NCBI RefSeq assembly: GCF_030463565.1
Contig: NC_134662.1
Coordinates: forward strand, 3,348,001 to 3,412,000
Length of the DNA stretch: 64,000 nucleotides
Source of the DNA: Pelecanus crispus
Taxonomy: Eukaryota > Chordata > Aves > Pelecaniformes > Pelecanidae
Reading direction: 5' to 3'
The notes under the pieces were generated by a model. It saw nothing but the letters and a program-made list of their open reading frames with translations. It had not been told where the DNA came from and made no database searches. The position numbers were made by a program, and so were the translations under genes. The number at the start of each line of letters is the position of its first letter. Position 1 is the stretch's first letter. Below, piece after piece: positions 12,446-24,400 of the stretch.

Positions 12446-15400
12446 GTGAGGCGCAAACCCGGCGGGAGAGGGGGCGGGGGAGGGGGAGGTGTCATCCGGG
12501 TCCTTTGTCCCCGGCCGCGGGGCGCGGGGCGCATGCGCGCTGGGGCCAGGCCCGGGCCCGCCGTGCCGGGGGGGTCCCTCGGAGCCCCGTGGCCCAGCGC
12601 CGCTTCCCCGCCCTGGGCCCGGGTGGCCGCGGGCTGTCCCGGTTCAGCACCGGCGTGCCCCTCTCCCCGGGCCGCTGCCCCTGCGGGGACCGCCAGCAGC
12701 CCCGCCGCTGCGCTGCTTCTCGCCGCCGCCCCGAGCCCCGCCGCCCGCGGGCACCCGCGTCGCCGCCCGCAGCTCAGCCGTGCCTGGGAGGCCGCTCCCA
12801 TTCCACTCCACGATGGCCCCGTCTGTCCCTCGGTCCCTGTCCCTGGCGTATGCGTGTCGTTCCCCATTTGCTCTCCCAGCATGTACAGGCGCTCCCCTTT
12901 CCCGTACCTCTCCTCTTGCTTCCTCTGGACACACTTAACCTCGCTCCATCTCTCCCACCTCTCCGGAATGTATTTTCACACGCAACTCCATGAGGCCAGA
13001 ACACCGTAGCTGGGCCTGACCCTTTTATGGGTTCTAATAGGCCTGCACATTGAGGAAAAAAATACTGTTGGATGCGCTTGAGTTGCTGTAGTGGTCGCTC
13101 TGCTTTATGCAGTTAAAGCACTTATCTGCTGAGCAGGGAGCCTTGTTTACAGATGAGGGGAACTTTGCTCCTCAATCATAGCTTGATTTGGCTGTGGGGT
13201 TGTGTTACAACACCTTACTATTCAGTGTTTCTGACGGCTGATATGGCTGCCTGGCCGTATGACCTGAGCCAGGGTGAGACACGCTCACGTTTCCATCTGA
13301 CAAATCCTTAAAAATGCTGTTGTGGTTTAACTGTAGTGGGCAGCTGAGCACCACATGGCCGCTCACTTGCCCCCCTCCCCCCAGCAGGATGGGGGGGAGA
13401 ATTGGAGGGGTAAAAGTGAGAGAAAACTCATGGATTGAGATAAAGACAGTTTAATAATTTTTAAAAATGGAAGGGCAAACAGAGAGGAGGAAAAAGAAAA
13501 AAATACACCCAAGAAAAGGAAGTGATGTGAAAGAAAACAATTGCTCACTGTCAACCGACTGATGCCAAGCCTGTCCCCAAGTAATGGCAGCCCCACCAAC
13601 TTCCACCCCTGCCGGTTTTATTGCTAAGCATGATGCCATACGGTATGGAATTGCCCTCGGGTCAGCTGGAGTCCGCTGTCCCAGCTGTGTCCCCTCCCAA
13701 CTTGTTGTACACCCCCAGCGTGCTCACTGGGCGGGGCAGTGTGGGGAGCAGAAAAGGCCTTGACTCCATGTAAGCCCTGCTCAGCAACAACTAACACATC
13801 CCTGTGTTAGCGACGCTGTTCTCAGTACAAATCCAAAACATAGCCCCATGCAAGCTACTGTGAAGAAATTCAACTCTATCCCATCCAAAACCAGTACAAA
13901 TGCACATCAGCAAATAATACAAGAGATGTCATGCTGCTGTCTCCAATAGGCCATTGAGGATGAAGGAGGAGATCCTGATGAAATTCCTGTGGCCTCAGAA
14001 CTGACCAACAAGAGAACACCAAAAAGAACTAGCAAAGGTACGGAGTCTAGACAAATACAGTTCCTTTGTTTTTGTGTAGCTAGAACAGCATTCGATGTTG
14101 ATTTCTTCTGTTTTGTTAGTTTAATTAAAAAAAAAAAAAGTGCTTTTTCTTTTTCCCTTATGGAAAATGGTAAACTCGATAACGAGTTTAAACAGTAATA
14201 TGACACAGAACAGTACTTCTGTTAGCAAGTCTTCAAAGCTGTAGATGAGACCGTAAGTTGCAGGTGTTTCTGTACTTGTGACCGTGAGTGCAGAATTGTG
14301 TCAGGTATGGAGCAAGCAGCTGTAGCGTCGGCTCCCGTGGAAAGCTCTGCCAATGTACGTTAAGGTGGCTCCACAGCACCCCAGATATTAATTTCCTTGC
14401 CGTAACTATATACATTTTCCTTTTTTCGTACAAGCCCTTGAACCTCCCTCATCATTGGGATACATTTTTAGATGCGAGAAATGACAGTGGGAATAATTAG
14501 AACCATTGTTGCGCAAATAACAAACGTGTATAACTTTTGTTAGTGTCATGTTTCATTTTATAACTGTCTTGTTTTGAAAATATACTGTTCTGAAATAGCT
14601 CATTAGTGATTTCAGTATATTTTGCTTTAAAAACATTAAATACTGTGTGGGCCACGTTACATGGGGTTTATTTGAATTGCTCATAGCAAGTTCTTGAAAG
14701 ATGCTTTCTGAAACTTACTTTTAAGCTGCTTCTTTTAAGATAATAGGGTAAAAATAGAGAAAGAGCAGTTGGTTTTGAATAGCGATACAAGTTTGCTGGT
14801 GACACATGTGCCTAAGTGTGATCTGTGTGTCTAAGATCTTAGAAATGAAGACTAATTCTAAATCGGTAATAATTAATATTTAAATGGTAAGAGGAAGGAG
14901 TTTTGTAACAGTGATAGAGTGTTTCTTTTAAATGGAACACCTTCCTGGCCAGTGTTGTCTTTTTAGGTATTGAAGTGTTGTGCAATGGGAGGAGTGTAGC
15001 TGTTGAAAAATGTAGCTGTGCTACTTCTAGTTCATGTTCGTGCTCTTTGTTTGTATCGAGTGGCAAGTCGTTCTCCATTATATCTAGGCAGACCTGGACT
15101 TCTGAATCAGGGTCTTAATGATTATTTGTTGAAACAAACTCAGTGTTGAATAGATAATTCAGCAAAGAGTAGATGTGTTATGAAATTTAGTGCTGTATCT
15201 CACTTCAGTGATAACTATTTTTAGGAAGAAAACCAGAAGAGGAAGGCGTGGAAGACAATGGACTGGAAGAAAACTCCAGAGATGGGCAGGTAAGTGAAAT
15301 CATGATTGACGTTACTAAGAATATGCATCATTTAACCCACAATAAATACACATCTACCCTTTTTCTTTCTGTAGGAGGATATCGAAGCAAGTCTGGATAC

Positions 15401-18400
15401 CTTGCAAGACATTGACATGATGGATATTAGTGTGTTAGATGAAGCTGAAATAGATAACGGCAGCGCTGTAGACTGTGGAGAAGACTATAGTCCTGATAAT
15501 ATTCTCGATTCTCTGTCTGATAATAAAGACAATGTTGAAGCAGAAATGAAAGAACTTCCAGATCAGCTAACAGAAAATGAGGTGAGTAGAGGTCTTTGTA
15601 AATTTTCAGAAGGTATTTAATAAGTATATGGGCACATGAACAAGTTATTTCAGTGTAATAGAATATAGGACGTGAATGTGATATAGATTCACGTTAACAG
15701 CTCTCGTGTCGTACTCTTTAAGTGGTAAATATTCTTGGATCTATCAGAGGCTTGAAATGTTCACAGTAGATGGGTCACAGCCTTCTTTACCTTGTAGTAA
15801 CACCTTTGATTGCCATGAAAGAAGCCTGGAATTGAAAGTAATGTATTAGTTTCGGTGTTCCCTCTTCCCATTTATGTATGTTTAAGCGTATATACGCATA
15901 TACCGAGCCATCTAGGTATTTTTATATATGGAGAGAGAGGAATACATTTTCAACTCACAGATAATTTGGAAATCTTTTCTGCAGAAATAATGCTCTTGTT
16001 TAAAGAATTTGTGTCGTACAGTTTTCTCATATAGATTAATAAAACAAAATCTTCATGCATTGGGTATTTCCCTGTTCTGACATTGCCAGGCTTTTGACTT
16101 AGTTTTGAGAGCAACTTGCAAGGTCTTTTACAGACAGCACAGTCTCCTGCTACTGAACAAACAGGGTAATCTATATGTTACGCTCACTCCCCAAATAGCA
16201 TCCTTCCTTGGATCCTTGTGGGTTTTTTTATTTTAGGCTGATCACTCCCAAAGCTGAACGTATTACCCTTTCTTGCCTCCTTATGTAGTTTTTTGTGGGT
16301 TGGGTTTGGTTTTGGTTTTTTTTTTTAATTTTAGGCCTGTGGTGTCTGTCTCAACTTTTTATCATTTATCATTCTGAAAACAGAGTCATTGCAACAACAT
16401 CCAGTGAACCAGAAAGGCAATTTTCTGGTGTTCTGTAAATTAGAGCTGTTGAGAGTCATGTAACCAATAGCTTTGGTAGAGTCTTACCATCAGCTCTTAA
16501 GGAAGGAAGATTTTGGGGACGTGTTTTGTTTTTGAAAAAGTAGAAACCCAGGACAGCTTCATTTCTAACTTCTTTTTTTCAGTTAGAAACTAAAGAAGTA
16601 AAAAAGTGGGAATATGGAAAAACATGTTAGGTACAGTAACCACAGAAATGTGAAATGAATTTCCTCTCTAAATAGGAGTAACTTCAAAGTAGACAATGTC
16701 ATGTTGAAATTAAAATGAAAGGTAACTGGAGGAAAATATTTGATCATTAAGGATATTTATATGTTGCCCCTTGTTCTTGGGTCATAATCTGAAGTAGCAT
16801 TTGAGATCTGTCAAATACTGGAAAATACTTCTCATGAGGGAAAATTGAATGCAGTAGTATTTCTCTGCAAGTTAATGTTACTTTTGTAAGAAATGTTATA
16901 ATTCCTTTTTTATTCTTTTAGGAAGATTATGATGAAATTGAAAACAATTTAGATGCCTCTTCTTCTGATTTAATTGAAATGAAGGTAAATTGAAAATGTA
17001 GCTGTATTTCAGATGGTTATTATCAGTACTGTGTTATCAGTTATGTTATTAGTTATTATCAGTAGTGTGTATTCATTCTGTGCTCATACTACAAAAAAGA
17101 AAACATGACCGTAATATGAAATTGTAACAGAATCCAAGACATACGTGATCTTGCCCAGAATACAGTCTGTCAAGTGAAAATGTCCTGTGTTTTTTGCCCT
17201 ACTTTTCCGTCAGCTATCAAGACTTCCTCCACTTTTGTGGCAAATAAAAATGGTCTTGTACTGTTGATTTCTTCTTTCTTCTGCTGATTATATCAAGTAG
17301 TAGCTGGGGGGGGGGGGTGGGTTCACTCTGCAGTCAAAGATACTTTATTGTTCTCTTTAACATTCCAAATTAGATATGAGAACACAACTGTGGCTGACAT
17401 TTTTATTTGGCTTTAATGTGCCAGAAAAATTGCATATATAAAATACTCCGTTCCAATGGATGGTGAAAAAAAGTGTTAAATGTAGTAGGTGAAATTTTGT
17501 AGTTTTCAATCTTGGGATTGGGCGGGGGGTGGCTATTACTCTGTGTTAAAAATATGTTTTATAAAGTCCTCATTCTGTGTTTATTTTCCCAAACAGAAAA
17601 TGGAGAAGCTACACTTGGAGCCAGGTACTGTTAAAGAAAAACATATTCCTCTCTTTTCAACTAATACTTTTTAAACCATTAACTATTAAAAAACCAAGCA
17701 AACAATCATAATTTGCATTATTTTTATGATGGACAATCCAGATCGTGCAGGGTCATAGAGATTGGAAACCCAATCATATCCCCAGATCTGTGAAGTGATG
17801 CTTGAAATATTTCCAGTGAAATGAAATGGTTTAAAAACCTGTTAAACTACATAAATGGATTTAGAGAAGTTAATCACAGTTTAAAAGCTAAAGATTCTAC
17901 TTGTAAACAGATCTTGTGATATCGCACACACCTTAACTCTGTTACTAAATAGAGAGCAGTGAAAGCAGTAAAAAGATATTGTAGGGCATTAAAATGTAAA
18001 GATTAGTTACTGGATACAGAAGAAAGAAGAGAGTTTCTTCATGGAAATTTCATACAGATACTTTTCACTTTCTGGACTGCAAACACACTCATGCACCATC
18101 AGAAGATGCCCAGTTCTCATGTTGGACTGTCTGCTAAAAGAATTTCACAGAAATTTAAAAATTGAACCCTCAGTGCGTTGATACGTTCAGTTAAGCATCT
18201 CGGACTCTGGAAGCTAACTAGAGAAGAAACAGAGCTGAATGATTTCATGAAGAATATCAAGGATCAGCCAGAAGGTTGTTGTTAAATCTGTGGGGGCATT
18301 TTTCTTCCCTGTTAACGTGTTAGGGCTGATTTGGTAGTTTGTCAGACAGCAGTTAGCGTAGTGCTTTTAACACTGTGTACACTAGGGTTTTCCAATCTCT

Positions 18401-21400
18401 GTGTAGCTTAGAAGTTCTCTTGGTGTAAGTTTGGCAGCCATGCCAGTTCCACATTTGTGATTGCTGTATTTCCCTGGTGATTAAATCTTGTGCCATTCTA
18501 TTCCTGTTAAATCCGTAGAAAATGAGAAAATACTCGACATTTTGGGGGAAACTTGTAAATCTGAACTACTTAACGAAGAAACTTCCGAAGCGGAGCAGCC
18601 ACATGCACAGGAAGCAAGTAACGTGGTGCCAGGCAAGAGGCTAGCGGAGGAAGAGGACGCTCTTGCTGCCGCTCAGTTGGAGGAAGATGCTTTAGATTTG
18701 GACAGCAAATCGGCACAAGCTATGGCAAGGAAGGAAGCAAAGCGTTTAGTTGTAGCAAAAGGGGAGACAAGTGAACAGACAATAGAGGACGAGAAACCGG
18801 ACTCTGAATGTTTAGTAGTAGAGACCCTAAGCGATCAGAGTAGCAAACGCTCCCAAGGCCTGGAAGCCTCTAGTGGGGAACCAGCGGAAAAAGGCGCGGG
18901 TCCCGAAGCCAAAGATAGCAAAGAAGATGCCAGGAAAACAGAAGACAAAGCTAATTCTGAGGAATCCCCTGCTACTAAAGAGTCCTCAACCAGTGAGGGC
19001 GGTGATCAGAAAAAGAGGTTTGTTTTTTCTCCGTTATAGACCAGATGCTATCTTTTTTTCATTGGTCGTTAAGTGATGCGAATAAGCTGTTTCCTTCAAT
19101 TGGCCACCGAGACTGATGAAATTGTAGCCTATTCCTAAAGAGTCTGTTTTATTTCTCCATGTGCAGATACTTTCATTTTTTTTAAACACAGAGGGGTTTG
19201 ATTTCTTTCCTTCCTCAACCTTCAAAGGTTGGTTTCTTAAATTACTCTTATTTGTAAACATCTTCCTAATATAAGTCTGTTTAAGAATCTGACTTCGTTA
19301 TTTCTTGTCAGATTTCTTAAATCAAGTATACAAAGGTGTGTTTTCGTTTGCAACATATTTTCTGGTAGGTATTTCATTTTAGCATTTTTCATAATTTATC
19401 GTTAGTCACTTTTCTTTCTGACTTGAATAATGTGGTGTTTTGTCTTTAGCCCTGTTGAGGAGGACAGAGATGCAAAGATAATCTCAAAGGATGAGAAAGG
19501 TATGTTTCTTTTCGAAAATAGAACTTTAATGACTGCTTGGAGAAACTGTTTTTGTATTGGATGGGGTGTTTCAGTGGAAAAGCATTAGAATCTGTGCAGT
19601 TGTTAAATACCATAAATTATTCATCTCTTTCTGGACTTTTAAAATCTATTTATGCCAAAACCCCCTATTTTCCTTTTATGCATTTTTATGGATATCTGTG
19701 TCGCACCCTTTTGTTTGTATCTTGATCTTCAAAGGTAGACCTTAATACGTGGCAAATATGTCCTTCATGGCACTGAAGATGCTTACCAACAGCTGTTAGT
19801 GAGTCAAGAGCCTTTCGCAATTGTGTTTCCTTTACAATATGCTCGTGAGTCTTCATACCATCTTCTGTTTTGCTGAACTAATTTGGAATCTAGTATTCAC
19901 GTATTTAAATGCCACAGAAACTTCCAGCTTAATGTTGTCTTCAAATTAGGTCAACGTTATTAAATCTTTGTCCACGCGGATTCTATTTATGGTGCAAATA
20001 TGCATCGTAACCAAGATGAAAATTTCTTGATCAACAGTGTCAGGTGCCTGCTCCTTCTTTTCATCATACTTCTTCCTTTTAATATGTCAGGCTGCTGAGT
20101 CTTTGCAGCTCACGCCACCTCTCTATTCTCTCCTACCTGACCAGAAAATTTAGAGCTGATTGTTAATGTTGTTCTTACGTACTGCAGGCAGGTAGTTCAG
20201 CACTGTAAGTATGGAAGTTCCAGCAATTCCTATAATAGGCAAGAAACCCATTATGAGATCTGTCTGCTGACTGGACAGGAAGAATTTGTTTGGTTTTAAT
20301 TGGGTTTTACAACACAGACTGAATTCATCGTCGGCTGCTTGTTCCAAGATCCAGGGTTATACCTATCTGTGCAAGCTACTGGACCTCACTGTCAGCTCCA
20401 TTAGGGTCTGTTTACCTCTTGCTTACAGTCTGTAATCTTGTGTTCTCTTATTTCAGAATATTTAAAGGAGTATTTTGTGCATGCTGTCATTTACCCAAGG
20501 ACTTGAGTGTATTTTTTTTGTGGACTGGGAAAACTCTTCTTGAAGTTTGCATTCAAAACAGCTTTCAGGAACTTGAGTGTCTGATAACAACCTTGCCCCT
20601 TCCTCCAAAGGATGTGCTGTGTTCCATAACATTTGTTTAAATCATTTTCTGGCTTAGTAAACAGCACTGGGGAGAGGTAGCTACTGGATTAGGTAACTCA
20701 GTGTGCAGAGCAAAGCAGTTGAGCCAGAAGAAAGGTACAGAACTATATACAAGTCAGTTCTGACTCGTACGTTGCTATTTTCTGACTCATACGTTGCTAT
20801 TTCCACACTTGTATGAAAGGATTTTATTTAGGACAAGCAGTTTTCCATGCTCCGTGCATTCACTACGAGAGCTGTATTAATAAAGAGTGTAGAAAAATAA
20901 ACTTAGGAGCTCAGAAGTGTGTTGGACTTGGCAGTTGATTTACGCATGTCTGAAAGATGTCTCCAGCGTTGAGGGTTGGTTCCCAATACCTGTATCATTC
21001 TAGTTTCTAAGTTAGAGAAGATTTTACAGTCCCAGTCTTAGAAGTGCAGTACCATTGCAGGAGCACCTCTTTAAGTCTTACGGGAGGGCAAAAAGCGGAG
21101 ATGTTAAGACTGATCAAAGCTTATTCAAAAAGGACATTAACATAGTTTAAATAATCTAAAAAATCATTGGTAAAATAGAAGAAAGAAGGAAGTGCTCGTT
21201 TTTCTCCAGGATGCCAGTTTTAAAATTCTAGAGGAAGCATGTGGAGTAAAAGCGTCAAAGCTACAGTTCACCTTTTGGAACACCAGGACAGTGTATCTCC
21301 TGTGTGTTTGCACACATCACACACCTTTGTCCATGCAGTTCTTGAGACTAGATGACAGGTGTAGACTTAGACTCCTTTATACAAAAGACCTCTTTTTTTT

Positions 21401-24400
21401 TTTTTTTTAAAGAGATTGGCACAAATGATTACATGCTTCCCTAAGGAACTTGTATAAATATTAGCAACAACGTTCTCAGTACTAAGCTCGTGTTTGAGAC
21501 AATGACAAAAATTATCAGAAAGTAAGAGATGGACAGACATCCGAGTAAAGTAGCGTTTTAGAAAGGTTCCGGAAGGAATGTCTCCCCTCAATGAAAGCAA
21601 TTCTGAGAAATTCCATATATCACCAAAAAAAAAAAAAAAGGCATATGGTTTGGAAGCAGGTAGCTGGGCTGAAACCTGCTTCACTCCGTGCACTGAAGCC
21701 TTGGAGCTGAACACTACCAAGACTGATAAAAGACATTGTAAAGACATTTAAAGACATGTAAAGACATTTCAAAGGAGACTGGAAACGCTATCCCTGCATA
21801 AGTGCTTCATGCTGAAATGCAAACGCTAAAACTTGGGAGTTCAGCTCAAACACTTTTTAATCACTAGATGTTGGGTTTTCAGACTTTACAAGTACATAAG
21901 CATTTATAAAATTATCTTTCTGGTTTAGATGCCAAATTGGGTAGGTGTTCCATAGTTCTTGCCTAGTTAAAGAAAGCTAGGTCTTTTTTTGCTCCTGTGA
22001 CTGAAGTCACAGGCTTCATACCCCAACTGTGGAATCTGTGTGGGCAGAAATAGGAGAGAAATTTTCTTCCTTTCTTTATGGTGGATGCCTTTCCTTGAGA
22101 GGTAGGATTAATCTGCATCCTGCCATCATTCCTTTGGAGCTGAGGAGATAAGGAGGGCAAGACATGAGCGTACATGGGTACTAACACAGTTCCTGCAGCT
22201 CTAGCAGGTCTTCTGTCTTCTCCTGTACGTGCAGAGTTACTGGGATCTATCCAGGCACATTCTGATGAGCCACAGTTATTCAGAGATGCCCTAGTCCGGT
22301 TTCTTTCTTGAAGAATGACATGACGTACTTCCGTTGCATGTATCAAGCTCGCAGTTCCATCTTAAAGCTTTTGGACTTGTACTACTACTTGCCTTCAGGA
22401 ATGTGAATCATGGGGGGAGAACGTTATGCATTGCATTTCATTTGCTCTGTGATTTAAAAAAATAAAAGATTCGTGGAACTGCTCCTTTTTAATTCAGAAG
22501 TAGTTATTGAAATAATTAGGATTTGGGGTATGTTTTGGTTTTGTTTGTTTGTTTTCCTAAATAGGTCGCACTGCTAGCGGTTCTGGTAGAAACTTTTGGG
22601 TGAGTGGACTGGCTTCCACTACCAGAGCTACAGATTTGAAGAATCTGTTTAGCAAATATGGGAAGGTAAGGGGTTTTTTGGTTTGGTTTGGGTTTTTTCA
22701 CTTGAAACTGTCTTAATAAGACTTCTTAAGCGCCTGTCACTGAAAATACCAGTGAAAGGAATCAAATAATCAAACATATTGTGGGATATCAAGCTAAAAA
22801 TTGCCAAAGTACATGCTGAATGACTGCTTTTTTATTCTGTCTCTCACTTCCAAACAAATTTAATTTGTTAATTTCCATTTATGGTACTTTATTTGAAACA
22901 GTCAATGACTGTTTACATATACTTCTGTCTCCTGTGCTGTGGTATAGTATCTTCACCTGTTGCAAATTCGAATTCAACAGTGAATTTAAGGTTGTTTATT
23001 AAAGACTTCCTTAGGACTGAGTAAAACATGCAGTAAATGTTGAAACATAATTGGGGAATAGCTTAAGAATTGTCTTGATACCTGAAGTTTTATTTTTGTC
23101 TAGAGTTGGCAATTGCTTTTAAAAAACACTTGTTTGGGTAGTTTTGGTGGGGGCCAGGTGTTTGGTTTGGTTTGGGGCTGGGGGGGCCCTGCGGTTGTTA
23201 CTAATGATAGAGAAAATGGCAAGTTAAATCTCCCTGTCAGCTGGGCAATTGAAAGAGCTAGTTTAATAGAAGACTGATGTCAGAGACATCAGTAAGGACT
23301 TTTGTCAAACCTTTGAAGCCTATTTGTAAATTACTGTCAGCAGATTGTGGTTAAAAAATCCGGTATGTGCTAACAGTCTGCTATTGAATGTTTAACTGAT
23401 GAAAATACTCTAGAACTTAAATGTGACTTTACAATAGGTACAAAAAGGGATTAAGTGTAGCACAGCTTTGAGTTTGTCTGAAAGTCATGAGACTAGGAAA
23501 ACCTTTTTAACGTTCCTTGTAAGAATAAAAATGCAATACTCTCCTTCTATTTATTTGTTCAGAATTCCATCTGGTAATCTGGAACATTGATCATAGAGAT
23601 GTACCACAGAATTTTAAATGTAATTAAAAACTATGCAACAGCCAATCTAGTATTTGCCTCTGTTTAGATGCCATGGTAACATTTAGTTGTTTAAATAAAA
23701 TTACTGTTATTTTCTTAGGGGTATTAGCAGAGGCAAAGCTTCCTAGAAGTAGATGTACATCTGCAATAAATCAAATGCCCAAAGAATGTTCTTTATTCAG
23801 CTGTCCTTTAAAACATGACACCTCTGTGAAATGATTGATTTCTGTAATACAAAGTGAGCTGTATTGACTATATGAGCATAAGTAAGCACCATTTATGAAA
23901 ACAGGTGTTTTCATACTTTTTGGGGAAACTTACTGTTTCCTAAACAAGATTGTAGATAACATTGTGGGTCTGCCTCTTAGCAGTGACGTGAAAACATTTT
24001 TTCGAGGGGAGATGGGACTTAGCAGTTGAGCTAGCATTAGCATGTAAGTTATTGCATGCTAATGCATGTTAGTAAGTTGGCTTAGAAATTTTTATTAGGT
24101 TTTTACTCCTTTATACTTAAGCAAAATGATGCTGTTGCTGTAAAGCTAGCCTCTCTTGGCTTTTGTTTGGGTTTTTTTCTGGCTTTCTTCAGAACAGGAT
24201 TCAGTCTTTGGCTCCCATCTATTGATTCAGCTTTTGCAGCGTTGCATTGGCAACAGAAGCATGATTGCCTCCAAGCAATGCTCCTTTCGTATTTGTTAAT
24301 CTCTTAAAAATAGAACTTTCCTGAATTATGAATGACAGGAATAAAACAGAATAGAAATGGAGCTTGTACTTCTTGCTCTTAAATGGCGGGCACTTGTTAC

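Noticed and set aside
11108-13009. Long open frames on both strands in the SAFB2/SAFB CpG island (up to 360 codons)
   Set aside because: High GC content removes stop codons. Only the short parts matching SAFB and SAFB2 exon 1 resemble known proteins; the rest is proline/arginine/alanine-rich noise.
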